A stretch of DNA of 36,519 nt, taken from assembly GCA_016787285.1 (NCBI GenBank), contig JAEUUV010000107.1, positions 1 through 36,519 on the forward strand, written 5' to 3'. The DNA is from Saprospiraceae bacterium (GTDB lineage Bacteria > Bacteroidota > Bacteroidia > Chitinophagales > Saprospiraceae). The position numbers and the translations under genes were made by a program. The notes below the pieces were generated by a model. It had not been told where the DNA came from, made no database searches, and worked only from the letters and a program-made list of their open reading frames with translations. Below, one piece after another: positions 7,076-14,804 of this stretch; the stretch's first letter is position 1, and every line of letters begins with the position of its first letter.

Positions 7076-9508
7076 ATGATCCAAAACGTGTTTAAACTCG
7101 CTTTTCGCAACCTCCGGAAACAGCCCGGCTACACCGCCATCAACCTGCTCGGTTTGTCGCTCGGACTGGCGGCCTGCCTGCTCATCGCCTTGTGGGTGCA
7201 GGACGAACTCCAGTTCGACCGCTTCCACGAACACGCCGACCGGATTTACCAAACGCAGGGCGACGTGCGGTTCGGCGGCGCCGACATGCACATTGCCTGC
7301 TCGTCGGCCCCGATGGCTGCAGCCCTGCTGAAAGACTATCCGCAGATTGAGGCCGTGTGTCGGTTCCGACGGAAAGGTTCTCTTTCAGTACGCCGCGACG
7401 ACCGTGTGTTCACCGAAAACAGCGCCCTTTTTGCCGATGCCTCGGTGTTTGAAATTTTCACCTTCCCGCTTGCGGAAGGCGACCCGCACTCCGCCCTGCT
7501 CGACCCAAACTCGGTAGTGATTTCCGAAAAAGTAGCCCAAAAATACTTCTCCGGGCGTAGCCCCTTGGGCGAAACCCTGCATTTCGACAAAAACTGGACG
7601 GCTAAAATCACCGGTGTCATGCGTGACATTCCTGAAAACTCGCATATCCGGGCCGACTATTTCCTGTCTATGGAAAGCCTCGAAGAATCGAAGGAAGACA
7701 ACTGGCTCAGTTTCAATTTCAGCACTTACATCCTGTTCCGCGAAGGCTACGACCCGGAAGCATTTCAGGCCGAATGGCTCCGGATGGTGCAGCGCTACGT
7801 GGCGCCGGTGGCCGAACGAATTCTCGGAATCAAATGGGCCGACTTTGAAAAAAACGACAACCGGGTCGTGTTCGGCATGATGCCTATGACCCGCATTCAC
7901 CTGCACGGCGGCAATCGCATGGGCGAAATGGGGCCTAACGGGAGCATCGAAACGGTGCGTGTATTCAGCGTCGTAGCGCTGTTCATTCTGCTGCTGGCCG
8001 CGGTCAATTTTATGAACCTGTCCACGGCACGTGCGGCCCGGCGCGCCCGGGAAGTGGGCGTGCGCAAAGTCATGGGTTCGCAGCGCAGCCAGTTGGTGGG
8101 GCAGTTTTTGGGCGAGTCGGTGCTGCTCAGTTTCCTGGCGGCCGTGCCGGCCCTTTTGGCGGTACGATTGTTGTTGCGGGCGTTCAACGGGCTGGCCGAG
8201 AAAAACATCGCCCTCAATTTCTGGAACCAGCCCGAACTGCTGCTCGGCATTATCGGGTTTATCCTGCTCACCGGACTGCTCGCGGGCGTTTACCCGGCCT
8301 TCGTGCTGTCGGGTTTTCAGCCGATCAAAGCGCTGAAATCGAACGACCCAAACGCCGGCCTTGCCGGCGGTGCGCGCCTGCGCAACGTGCTGGTCACTGG
8401 GCAGTTTGTCATTTCCACGGCGCTGATCGTGGGTGCGCTCGTGACCTGGCGGCAGATGCATTTCATTGAAAACAAAAACCTTGGCTTCGATCGCGACCAG
8501 GTGCTGGTGGTAACCGACGCCCTCATGCTGGGCGACAAAGCCGAGGTGTTCAAATCGGAAGTGCTGGCCCTGCCCTCGGTCGAGAGCGGCACGATTTCCA
8601 GTTATTTGCCCACCAACGACTACCACAACGATCAGGCGTATTTCAAAGACAAAATCTTCAATCCCGAAAACGGCGTGTCGCTCAACGACTGGTGGGTGGA
8701 CGCCGACTACTTGAAAACCATGCGCATCCGGCTTCTGGAAGGCCGAAACTTCGATCCCACGTCGCCTGCCGATTCCAACGCGCTGCTGATCAACCGGCAG
8801 GCTGCCCGGGTGCTGGGCTTCAGCAATCCGCTCGACCGGGAAATTTACACCCTGAAGGACGCGCACACCGGCGAAATCGAGTCGTTTCGCATCATCGGCG
8901 TGCTGGAGGATTTCCACTTCCAGAGCCTGCGCGACGAAATCGCGCCGCTCATCATGCACCGGGGCAATTCCCGGACGAGTATTTCCTTCCGGCTGCGCAC
9001 CGACGACGTGTCCACCGCCGTGGCGCAGGTGGGCGCCATCTGGAAAAAAACGGCGCCTATGCTGCCGTTCAACTACCAGTTCATGGACGAGCAATTTGAC
9101 CGGCAATACCGGGCCGAACGCCGGGCCGGTACCCTGATACTTTACTTTGCGGTGTTGGCCATAGCCATAGCCTGTCTCGGATTGTTTGGGCTGGCGGCAT
9201 TCACAGCGCAGCGGCGCACTAAGGAAATCGGCATCCGCAAAATACTCGGCGCTTCGGTGGCCTCGGTGGTGGGTATGCTTTCCAAAGACTTTTTGAAACT
9301 CGTGCTGCTGGCGCTGCTGCTGGCCTCGCCTGTTGCCTGGTATTTCATGGAAAAGTGGCTGCAAAACTTTGCCTATCGCATCGAAATCGCCTGGTGGATG
9401 TTCGCGCTGGCCGGCGCTGTGGCGGTATTGGTGGCGTTTGCGACCGTGAGCGTGCAGAGTATCCGGGCAGCGCTGGCCAACCCGGTAAACAGCCTGCGAA
9501 GCGAGTGA
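7076..9508 (+). CDS. FtsX/MacB-type ABC permease, paralogue 1
   Basis: This 810-residue inner-membrane permease is of the double-FtsX kind common in Bacteroidota. The N-terminus (FKLAFRNLRKQPGY) and transmembrane helix 1 (about 21-42) lead into a MacB-type periplasmic domain (about 45-290). A first FtsX block of helices (about 296-460) follows, with the motif RAREVGVRKVMG. A second periplasmic domain (about 460-680) precedes the last three helices (about 685-800), with the motif RRTKEIGIRKILGAS. The C-terminus ends in SLRSE, shared by all four permeases here. It should pair with the upstream ATPases and the HlyD adaptor to push a substrate from the periplasm or inner membrane to the outside. 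The substrate is unknown. The start ATG is 27 bp after the hairpin. Confidence 0.9.
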   Translation: MIQNVFKLAFRNLRKQPGYTAINLLGLSLGLAACLLIALWVQDELQFDRFHEHADRIYQTQGDVRFGGADMHIACSSAPMAAALLKDYPQIEAVCRFRRKGSLSVRRDDRVFTENSALFADASVFEIFTFPLAEGDPHSALLDPNSVVISEKVAQKYFSGRSPLGETLHFDKNWTAKITGVMRDIPENSHIRADYFLSMESLEESKEDNWLSFNFSTYILFREGYDPEAFQAEWLRMVQRYVAPVAERILGIKWADFEKNDNRVVFGMMPMTRIHLHGGNRMGEMGPNGSIETVRVFSVVALFILLLAAVNFMNLSTARAARRAREVGVRKVMGSQRSQLVGQFLGESVLLSFLAAVPALLAVRLLLRAFNGLAEKNIALNFWNQPELLLGIIGFILLTGLLAGVYPAFVLSGFQPIKALKSNDPNAGLAGGARLRNVLVTGQFVISTALIVGALVTWRQMHFIENKNLGFDRDQVLVVTDALMLGDKAEVFKSEVLALPSVESGTISSYLPTNDYHNDQAYFKDKIFNPENGVSLNDWWVDADYLKTMRIRLLEGRNFDPTSPADSNALLINRQAARVLGFSNPLDREIYTLKDAHTGEIESFRIIGVLEDFHFQSLRDEIAPLIMHRGNSRTSISFRLRTDDVSTAVAQVGAIWKKTAPMLPFNYQFMDEQFDRQYRAERRAGTLILYFAVLAIAIACLGLFGLAAFTAQRRTKEIGIRKILGASVASVVGMLSKDFLKLVLLALLLASPVAWYFMEKWLQNFAYRIEIAWWMFALAGAVAVLVAFATVSVQSIRAALANPVNSLRSE

Positions 9509-9516
9509 TTTTTTAT

Positions 9517-9638
9517 GTCACAGAGGCTCATAGAGGGAAAAGAGGCTCACAGAGTTTTTTGTCATTCCGTAGGAATCCGTCCCCTCTAAATCGGCCAAAA
9601 ACTCTGTGTCCTCTAAACCTCCGTGAGCCTCTATGATA
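9517..9638. repeat. Composite inverted repeat between permeases 1 and 2
   Basis: Outer arms 9517-9537 and 9618-9638 match at 17 of 21 positions. Inner arms 9548-9559 and 9597-9608 (CACAGAGTTTTT) are perfect. The outer and inner arms resemble the perfect 45-bp element at 12112-12260. The loop carries a 21-bp fragment (9561-9581) matching 18 of 21 bases of the element at 20921, so two spacer families meet here. Confidence 0.8.
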
Positions 9639-9667
9639 CTTTTTTACGCTACGAAAAACACACAACC

Positions 9668-12103
9668 ATGCTGACCAACCACATCAAACTCGCCTTTCGG
9701 CAACTGCGCAAAAACAGCCTGTACACCGCCGTCACCCTCATCGGCCTCACGGTGGGTATTGCCGCCGCACTGCTCATTTTCCGCATGGTGCGTTACGAAT
9801 TGAGTTTCAATAAAAATTTCTCCAACTACGACCGCATCGTGCGGGTGGTGTCGGAGGTGAAAACGCCTGAAGCCGGTGTGGAGCATACGGTTTGTACGCC
9901 TATTCCGGCAATGGCCGCCATCCGGCAAAGTGTGGCACCGTTCGAAGCCATGAGCAGTATTCGCGAGTTCTGGGGTATGCTGGCCCTGCCCGATCCCGAC
10001 GGCGGCAACGCGCCTTTGAAAAAATTCAACAACAGTCACGACGAGATCGCCTTTTTCGCCGAGCCGGAGTTCGACCGCATTTTCGGGCTGGAGTGGCTGG
10101 CCGGCAACTCCGCCACGGCGCTGGCGGAACCGAACAGCATTGTGCTGACGAAACGCTGGGCCGACAAGTTTTTCCCCTCGGTGCAGGATGCCCTCGGCAA
10201 AACACTGTTGGTGGATAATCAGGTGAGCCTTGTCGTACGTGGTGTGGTGGCCGATTTGCCGACCCGGTGCGATTTCCCGCTGACCTACCTGATCAGTTGG
10301 GCCACGATCGAAACATATCCCGACCTGTTTTTTTATGATGAAACCTGGGGCAGTTGCAGCTCAAATTATCAGGTGTATGCTTTGCTGCGCAATGCCGGTC
10401 AGGCGGAAGCGGCAAATGCTGCGCTTGCCCGCGTCGGCGAAACGGAATACAAGTCCCGCACCGGTGAAAAAAACCGGACACACCGGATTCAGCCCCTGTC
10501 GGAGCTCCACTACGACGAACGGTTCGGGCATTCAGGCAAGCACACGACGAGCAAGACCCGCCTCGGCATTCTCGGCGGCATCGGCATCCTGATCCTCGTG
10601 ATGGCCTGTTTCAACTTTATCAACCTCACCACAGCGCAGGCGGCCCTGCGGGCCAAAGAAGTGGGGGTGCGCAAAACCCTCGGCAGCCGGCGCAGACAAC
10701 TGACGGCGCAATTTCTGACCGAAACTGCCCTCGTGGTGCTGGCAGCCGTGGCGTCGGGCGCAGCACTTGCTTCCGGGTGCGCGCCGTTGTTGAAATTTAT
10801 TTCTCACGTACCCGATACCGAGCCTTTCCTTTCCGTGCCGGCAGTCTGGATTTTCCTGGCTCTCACGGGCGCATTGGTGACCATATTTGCCGGCTTGTAC
10901 CCGGCATTGGTGCTGGCGGGTTTCAAGCCGGTGACGGCCCTGCGTGGCCATGCCGACGGGAAAGGATCGGGCGGCGCCCCACTGCGCAAGTCGCTCGTGG
11001 TGCTTCAGTTTGCCATTGCGCAGGCGCTCATCATTGCAGCGCTTATCACCCTGCAACAACTCGATTTCATCCGCTCCCGCGATCTTGGTTTTTCCCAAAA
11101 CCTGGTGTACACCTTCAGCATAGGCACCGACAGCGCTTCGCTGGCACGGCAGTCGGCCCTGAAACAGGCCTTGCTGCAAATTCCGACCGTGGAGTCTGTC
11201 AGCCTCAGCAGCGATCAGCCGCTTTCGGGCAACACCTGGTCGTCCAACTTCCGCTACGCCACCCGACCCGACGACGAGCCGTACAGCATCAGCCTGAAAT
11301 ATTGCGATGTGGATTACCCCCGGACCTACGCGTTGCAAATGCTTGCCGGCAAGTGGGTTGCGCCTTCCGACACCATCCGTCAGGGCGTGGTCAACGAAAC
11401 CCTGTTGCGCAAACTCGGCGTTCAAAACCCGCAGGAGGCGGTCGGGCAGCAAATCCGGCTCGGACGAAGCACGATGGTGGAGATCACGGGGGTTGTCAGG
11501 GATTTTCATACCCATAGCCTGCGCGAGGAACACCTGCCGCTGTTGATGACCAGCCGGAAGATATTTTTCTGGGAAATAGGCGCCAAAATCCGCCCGGATG
11601 ATATCGCCGGCACCCTTGCGTCCATTCAGAAAGCCTATGATTCGGTGTTGCCGGAGCAGGTGTTCGAGGGCCGTTTTCTGGACGAGCGCATTGCCCGCAT
11701 GTACGAGGACGACAACCGCCTCTCGGCCACCTGCAAGGGTTTCGGAGTACTGGCGGTACTCATTTCCTGCCTCGGATTGTTCGGGTTGGCTGCTCACGCG
11801 GCGCAGCAGCGCACCAAGGAGATCGGCATTCGCAAGGTGCTGGGCGCCTCGGTCACAGGCATCGTCGGGTTGCTTTCGAAGGATTTTCTGAAACTCGTGC
11901 TTGTGGCGCTGCTCGTGGCGGTGCCGGTGGCCTGGTATTTTATGGACAAGTGGCTGCAGGATTTTGCATTCCGCATCGGCATATCCTGGTGGGTATTTGC
12001 AGCAGCGGGTGCGGCTGCGGTGCTGGTGGCGTTTGCAACGGTGGGTTTTCAGGGTACGCGGGCTGCGCTGGCCGACCCGGTGCGTTCGTTGCGGAGTGAG
12101 TGA
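9668..12103 (+). CDS. FtsX/MacB-type ABC permease, paralogue 2
   Basis: This 811-residue paralogue has the same plan: an N-terminal helix after IKLAFRQLRKNSLY, a MacB-like periplasmic domain, a first FtsX block with RAKEVGVRKTLGS, a second periplasmic domain, and a C-terminal FtsX block with RTKEIGIRKVLGAS, ending in SLRSE. I start it at ATG 9668, where the sequence aligns with the N-termini of its paralogues. An upstream in-frame start at 9623 would place repeat sequence in the protein. The last ~120 residues are almost the same as in permeases 1, 3 and 4, while the periplasmic regions differ strongly. This fits gene duplication followed by divergence of the substrate- or partner-binding part. 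Confidence 0.9.
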   Translation: MLTNHIKLAFRQLRKNSLYTAVTLIGLTVGIAAALLIFRMVRYELSFNKNFSNYDRIVRVVSEVKTPEAGVEHTVCTPIPAMAAIRQSVAPFEAMSSIREFWGMLALPDPDGGNAPLKKFNNSHDEIAFFAEPEFDRIFGLEWLAGNSATALAEPNSIVLTKRWADKFFPSVQDALGKTLLVDNQVSLVVRGVVADLPTRCDFPLTYLISWATIETYPDLFFYDETWGSCSSNYQVYALLRNAGQAEAANAALARVGETEYKSRTGEKNRTHRIQPLSELHYDERFGHSGKHTTSKTRLGILGGIGILILVMACFNFINLTTAQAALRAKEVGVRKTLGSRRRQLTAQFLTETALVVLAAVASGAALASGCAPLLKFISHVPDTEPFLSVPAVWIFLALTGALVTIFAGLYPALVLAGFKPVTALRGHADGKGSGGAPLRKSLVVLQFAIAQALIIAALITLQQLDFIRSRDLGFSQNLVYTFSIGTDSASLARQSALKQALLQIPTVESVSLSSDQPLSGNTWSSNFRYATRPDDEPYSISLKYCDVDYPRTYALQMLAGKWVAPSDTIRQGVVNETLLRKLGVQNPQEAVGQQIRLGRSTMVEITGVVRDFHTHSLREEHLPLLMTSRKIFFWEIGAKIRPDDIAGTLASIQKAYDSVLPEQVFEGRFLDERIARMYEDDNRLSATCKGFGVLAVLISCLGLFGLAAHAAQQRTKEIGIRKVLGASVTGIVGLLSKDFLKLVLVALLVAVPVAWYFMDKWLQDFAFRIGISWWVFAAAGAAAVLVAFATVGFQGTRAALADPVRSLRSE

Positions 12104-12111
12104 GGTAAAAA

Positions 12112-12260
12112 GTGTCACAGAGGCTCGCAGAGGGTACGGAGGCTCACAGAGGTTTTTCCCATGTAGAGCAAAAGTGTTACCACTAATTCTATGCTCTAAA
12201 ACCTCTGAAAAACTCAAAACCTCTGTGAGCCTCCGTACCCTCTGCGAGCCTCTGTGACAC
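12112..12260. repeat. Perfect 45-bp inverted repeat between permeases 2 and 3
   Basis: Arms 12112-12156 and 12216-12260 are exact reverse complements, separated by 59 bp. The left arm starts 8 bp after the stop of permease 2. The arms contain repeated GAGGCTC and CAGAG words, as in the element at 9517-9638; the short CAGAGAC words at 31579-31665 are looser relatives. No U-run follows, so it does not look like a simple terminator. Confidence 0.95.
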
Positions 12261-12322
12261 CCCCAATCTACGCTCGGCAACCTCAAGCACAAACCCGAAA
12301 TAGCCGAAAACAACCCACAACT

Positions 12323-14770
12323 ATGCTGATCCACTACATAAAAATCGCTGCCCGGAACCTCTGGAAAAACCGGGGCTACTCGTTCATCACCCTCTCGGGT
12401 TTGGCCGTGGGTATGGCCTGCTGCTTTTTGCTCTGGCTGTACGTACACCACGAGCGGCACTACGACGACTTTCACCCCACCGGCGAGCGGCTGTACCGGG
12501 TGGATTACCATGCCGATTTTTCCGGCAGCGCCTTCGTGCTGGGCCGTATTCCGGCGCCCATTGCACCATTGCTGCCCGACAATTTTCAGCAGATTGAGCA
12601 AGTAGCGCGGCTGTATCCAAGAAGTATCAGCGTGCGGGAGGCGGGTTCGGACAAACAGTTTGAACTCGAAAACGCCATGTTTGCCGACAGCACGGTGCAG
12701 GCGGTGTTTGGCCTGAGTTTTTTGCAGGGCAACCCGGCTACGGCGCTGAACCGCCCATTCTCGCTGGTGCTCACCGAAGAAACCGCCCAACGCCTTTTCG
12801 AAACAACCGACGTACTGGGCCGGCAGGTGCTGCTCGCCAACGGCGGGCCGTACGCGGTGACGGGCGTGGTGCGCGGATTTCCGGACAACGCGCATGTACA
12901 TTTCGATTGCCTGGCGCCTTACCGGAATATGGTGGACGCCGAGCCGCCCCATGCCCGCGAACCGCTGCGCAATGTGCTCGCGTCCAACTGGCTGGCCTCG
13001 CACTCGTACACCTATGTGCTGCTGAAAAAAGGCGCCGACCCTGAACGTGTGAACGCCGCTTTCCCGGATTTTCTCAAACGTTTCGGCGACAAAAACTTCC
13101 TCGAAAAACAGGCATTCAAACTGTTTCCGGTGCGCGACATCCACCTGCACTCCGCCTCCGTGGGCGAGCCGGAGCCTTTGGCCAACCCCGTGTACCTGCG
13201 CATGTTCCAAATCATCGGCTTGCTCGTGTTGCTCATTGCCTGCATCAATTTCGTCAACCTGTCCACCGCCACCTACCTCGGGCGGGTGCGCGAAGTGGGC
13301 GTGCGCAAGGTGATGGGCGCCGGGCAGGGCAGCCTGATCGGGCAGTTTCTGGGCGAAACGCTGCTGCTGAGTTTTCTGGCGTTTCTTGCGGCGCTCGTGC
13401 TGGTGCAAGCGCTGTTGCCGTATTTCGGCGCTATGATGGACATCAGCCTGGCGTACAAGCCCTGGAGTAACTGGCCGCTGACCTTGCTGTTCGTCGGTAC
13501 ATTCCTCGTTGCGGGTTTGCTGGCGGGTAGTTATCCGGCATTTTTTGCCAGCCGCTTCCGTCCGGCGGAAATTTTCAGCAGCAAGGGCGGTCAAGCCAAA
13601 GGCGGCTCCAACTGGCTGCGCAAAACCCTGATCGTAACGCAGTTTTCCGTCGGCATTGCCCTTATTTCCGGCACGCTGATCGTGTTGGCTCAACTGAACT
13701 ACTGGAAAAACCTGCCGCTCGGCTTCGACCACGCGCAGGTCATCAGTGTGCCGCTTTCCAGCGCCAACATCAACAGCCTGTTTGCTCCCGGCGACTCCAC
13801 GCTGCGGGCGCGCATGAACGCCTTCGAGGAGCGGCTGAAGCAAAATCCGGAAGTCGGGGAGGTCACCCTGTCGAGCGGGCTGCCCGGTTTCGGCGCGGCA
13901 CGGCATCCCATTCGCACCGACAAAATCAGCACGGAAGACAACGTGTTTTTGCAGGCGCTTTCGGTGGACTACGATTTTGCTCAAACCTACCGCCTGAAAG
14001 CCATCGCAGGGCGCACATTCGGCAAGGAATACGGCACCGACCACATCGAAGGCTTTCTCGTCAATGAACTGGCCCTGAAAATTCTGAAATGGAACACGCC
14101 CGAAGAAGCGCTTGGCAAACGCCTCGTGCGCGGCGGCAAGGAAGGCAAAGTGGTGGGTGTGATCGAGAACTTCCACACAGCGGGGTTTCAGCAGGCGCTG
14201 GAGCCGCTTGTTCTGGAGGTGTCGCCGGGCACGTTCACTACGTTTTCCATTCGTTTGCAGAGCAGTCGTGTGCCCGAAACCTTGCAATTTTTGGAAAAAA
14301 CCTGGGCGGAGTTTTTCCCCGAAAAAGCCTTCGAGTATGAGTTTCTGGACGAGCAACTGGCCGGCAACTACCTCGAAGAACGTCGCCTGGCGCGTCTGGG
14401 CGGCAACTTTGCCGGGGTTGCCATTTTCCTGTCCTGCTTCGGACTGTTCGGGCTGATCAGCCTGAGCGTGCGGCAGCGCACCAAGGAGATCGGCATCCGC
14501 AAGGTGCTGGGCGCTTCGGTGGCCGGGCTTGTAGGACTGTTGTCCAAAGATTTTCTGAAACTCGTGCTTGTAGCATTGCTGATTGCGGCGCCGGTCGCCT
14601 GGTACCTGATGGAGCAATGGCTGACGGACTTTGCGTTCCGCATCAGTATGCCCTGGTGGGTCTTTGCAGTGGCGGGTGCTGCTGCGGTGCTGGTGGCGTT
14701 TGCGACGGTGGGCATGCAGGGCGTGCGGGCGGCGCTGGCCGACCCGGTAAAGAGTTTGCGCAGTGAGTGA
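12323..14770 (+). CDS. FtsX/MacB-type ABC permease, paralogue 3
   Basis: This 815-residue permease has the same two-block structure: IKIAARNLWKNRGYS before helix 1, a first FtsX block with RVREVGVRKVMGAG, a second with RTKEIGIRKVLGAS, and the SLRSE end. I start it at ATG 12323 by alignment with the paralogues. An upstream ATG at 12254 lies inside the right arm of the inverted repeat. At the DNA level its last ~300 bp are very similar to permease 2 (long identical runs around the EIGIRKVLGAS and AAVLVAFATVG segments), suggesting recent duplication or gene conversion. Only 34 bp separate it from permease 4, the tightest spacing in the set. Confidence 0.9.
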   Translation: MLIHYIKIAARNLWKNRGYSFITLSGLAVGMACCFLLWLYVHHERHYDDFHPTGERLYRVDYHADFSGSAFVLGRIPAPIAPLLPDNFQQIEQVARLYPRSISVREAGSDKQFELENAMFADSTVQAVFGLSFLQGNPATALNRPFSLVLTEETAQRLFETTDVLGRQVLLANGGPYAVTGVVRGFPDNAHVHFDCLAPYRNMVDAEPPHAREPLRNVLASNWLASHSYTYVLLKKGADPERVNAAFPDFLKRFGDKNFLEKQAFKLFPVRDIHLHSASVGEPEPLANPVYLRMFQIIGLLVLLIACINFVNLSTATYLGRVREVGVRKVMGAGQGSLIGQFLGETLLLSFLAFLAALVLVQALLPYFGAMMDISLAYKPWSNWPLTLLFVGTFLVAGLLAGSYPAFFASRFRPAEIFSSKGGQAKGGSNWLRKTLIVTQFSVGIALISGTLIVLAQLNYWKNLPLGFDHAQVISVPLSSANINSLFAPGDSTLRARMNAFEERLKQNPEVGEVTLSSGLPGFGAARHPIRTDKISTEDNVFLQALSVDYDFAQTYRLKAIAGRTFGKEYGTDHIEGFLVNELALKILKWNTPEEALGKRLVRGGKEGKVVGVIENFHTAGFQQALEPLVLEVSPGTFTTFSIRLQSSRVPETLQFLEKTWAEFFPEKAFEYEFLDEQLAGNYLEERRLARLGGNFAGVAIFLSCFGLFGLISLSVRQRTKEIGIRKVLGASVAGLVGLLSKDFLKLVLVALLIAAPVAWYLMEQWLTDFAFRISMPWWVFAVAGAAAVLVAFATVGMQGVRAALADPVKSLRSE

Positions 14771-14804
14771 TATTTCACTCTACGGAGTTCAAAATTAAGC
14801 AACT

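Noticed and set aside
7385-9364. 659-codon minus-strand frame opposite permease 1
   Set aside because: Antisense to a conserved membrane protein; product is His/Gln/Arg-rich with no signal, membrane segment or motif.
10532-14617. 1361-codon open frame on the minus strand across permeases 2 and 3
   Set aside because: It is antisense to two clearly conserved permease genes, runs straight through the 45-bp inverted repeat, and gives a low-complexity Gln/His/Arg-rich product without domains. Long antisense frames are expected in GC-rich genes with strong codon bias.
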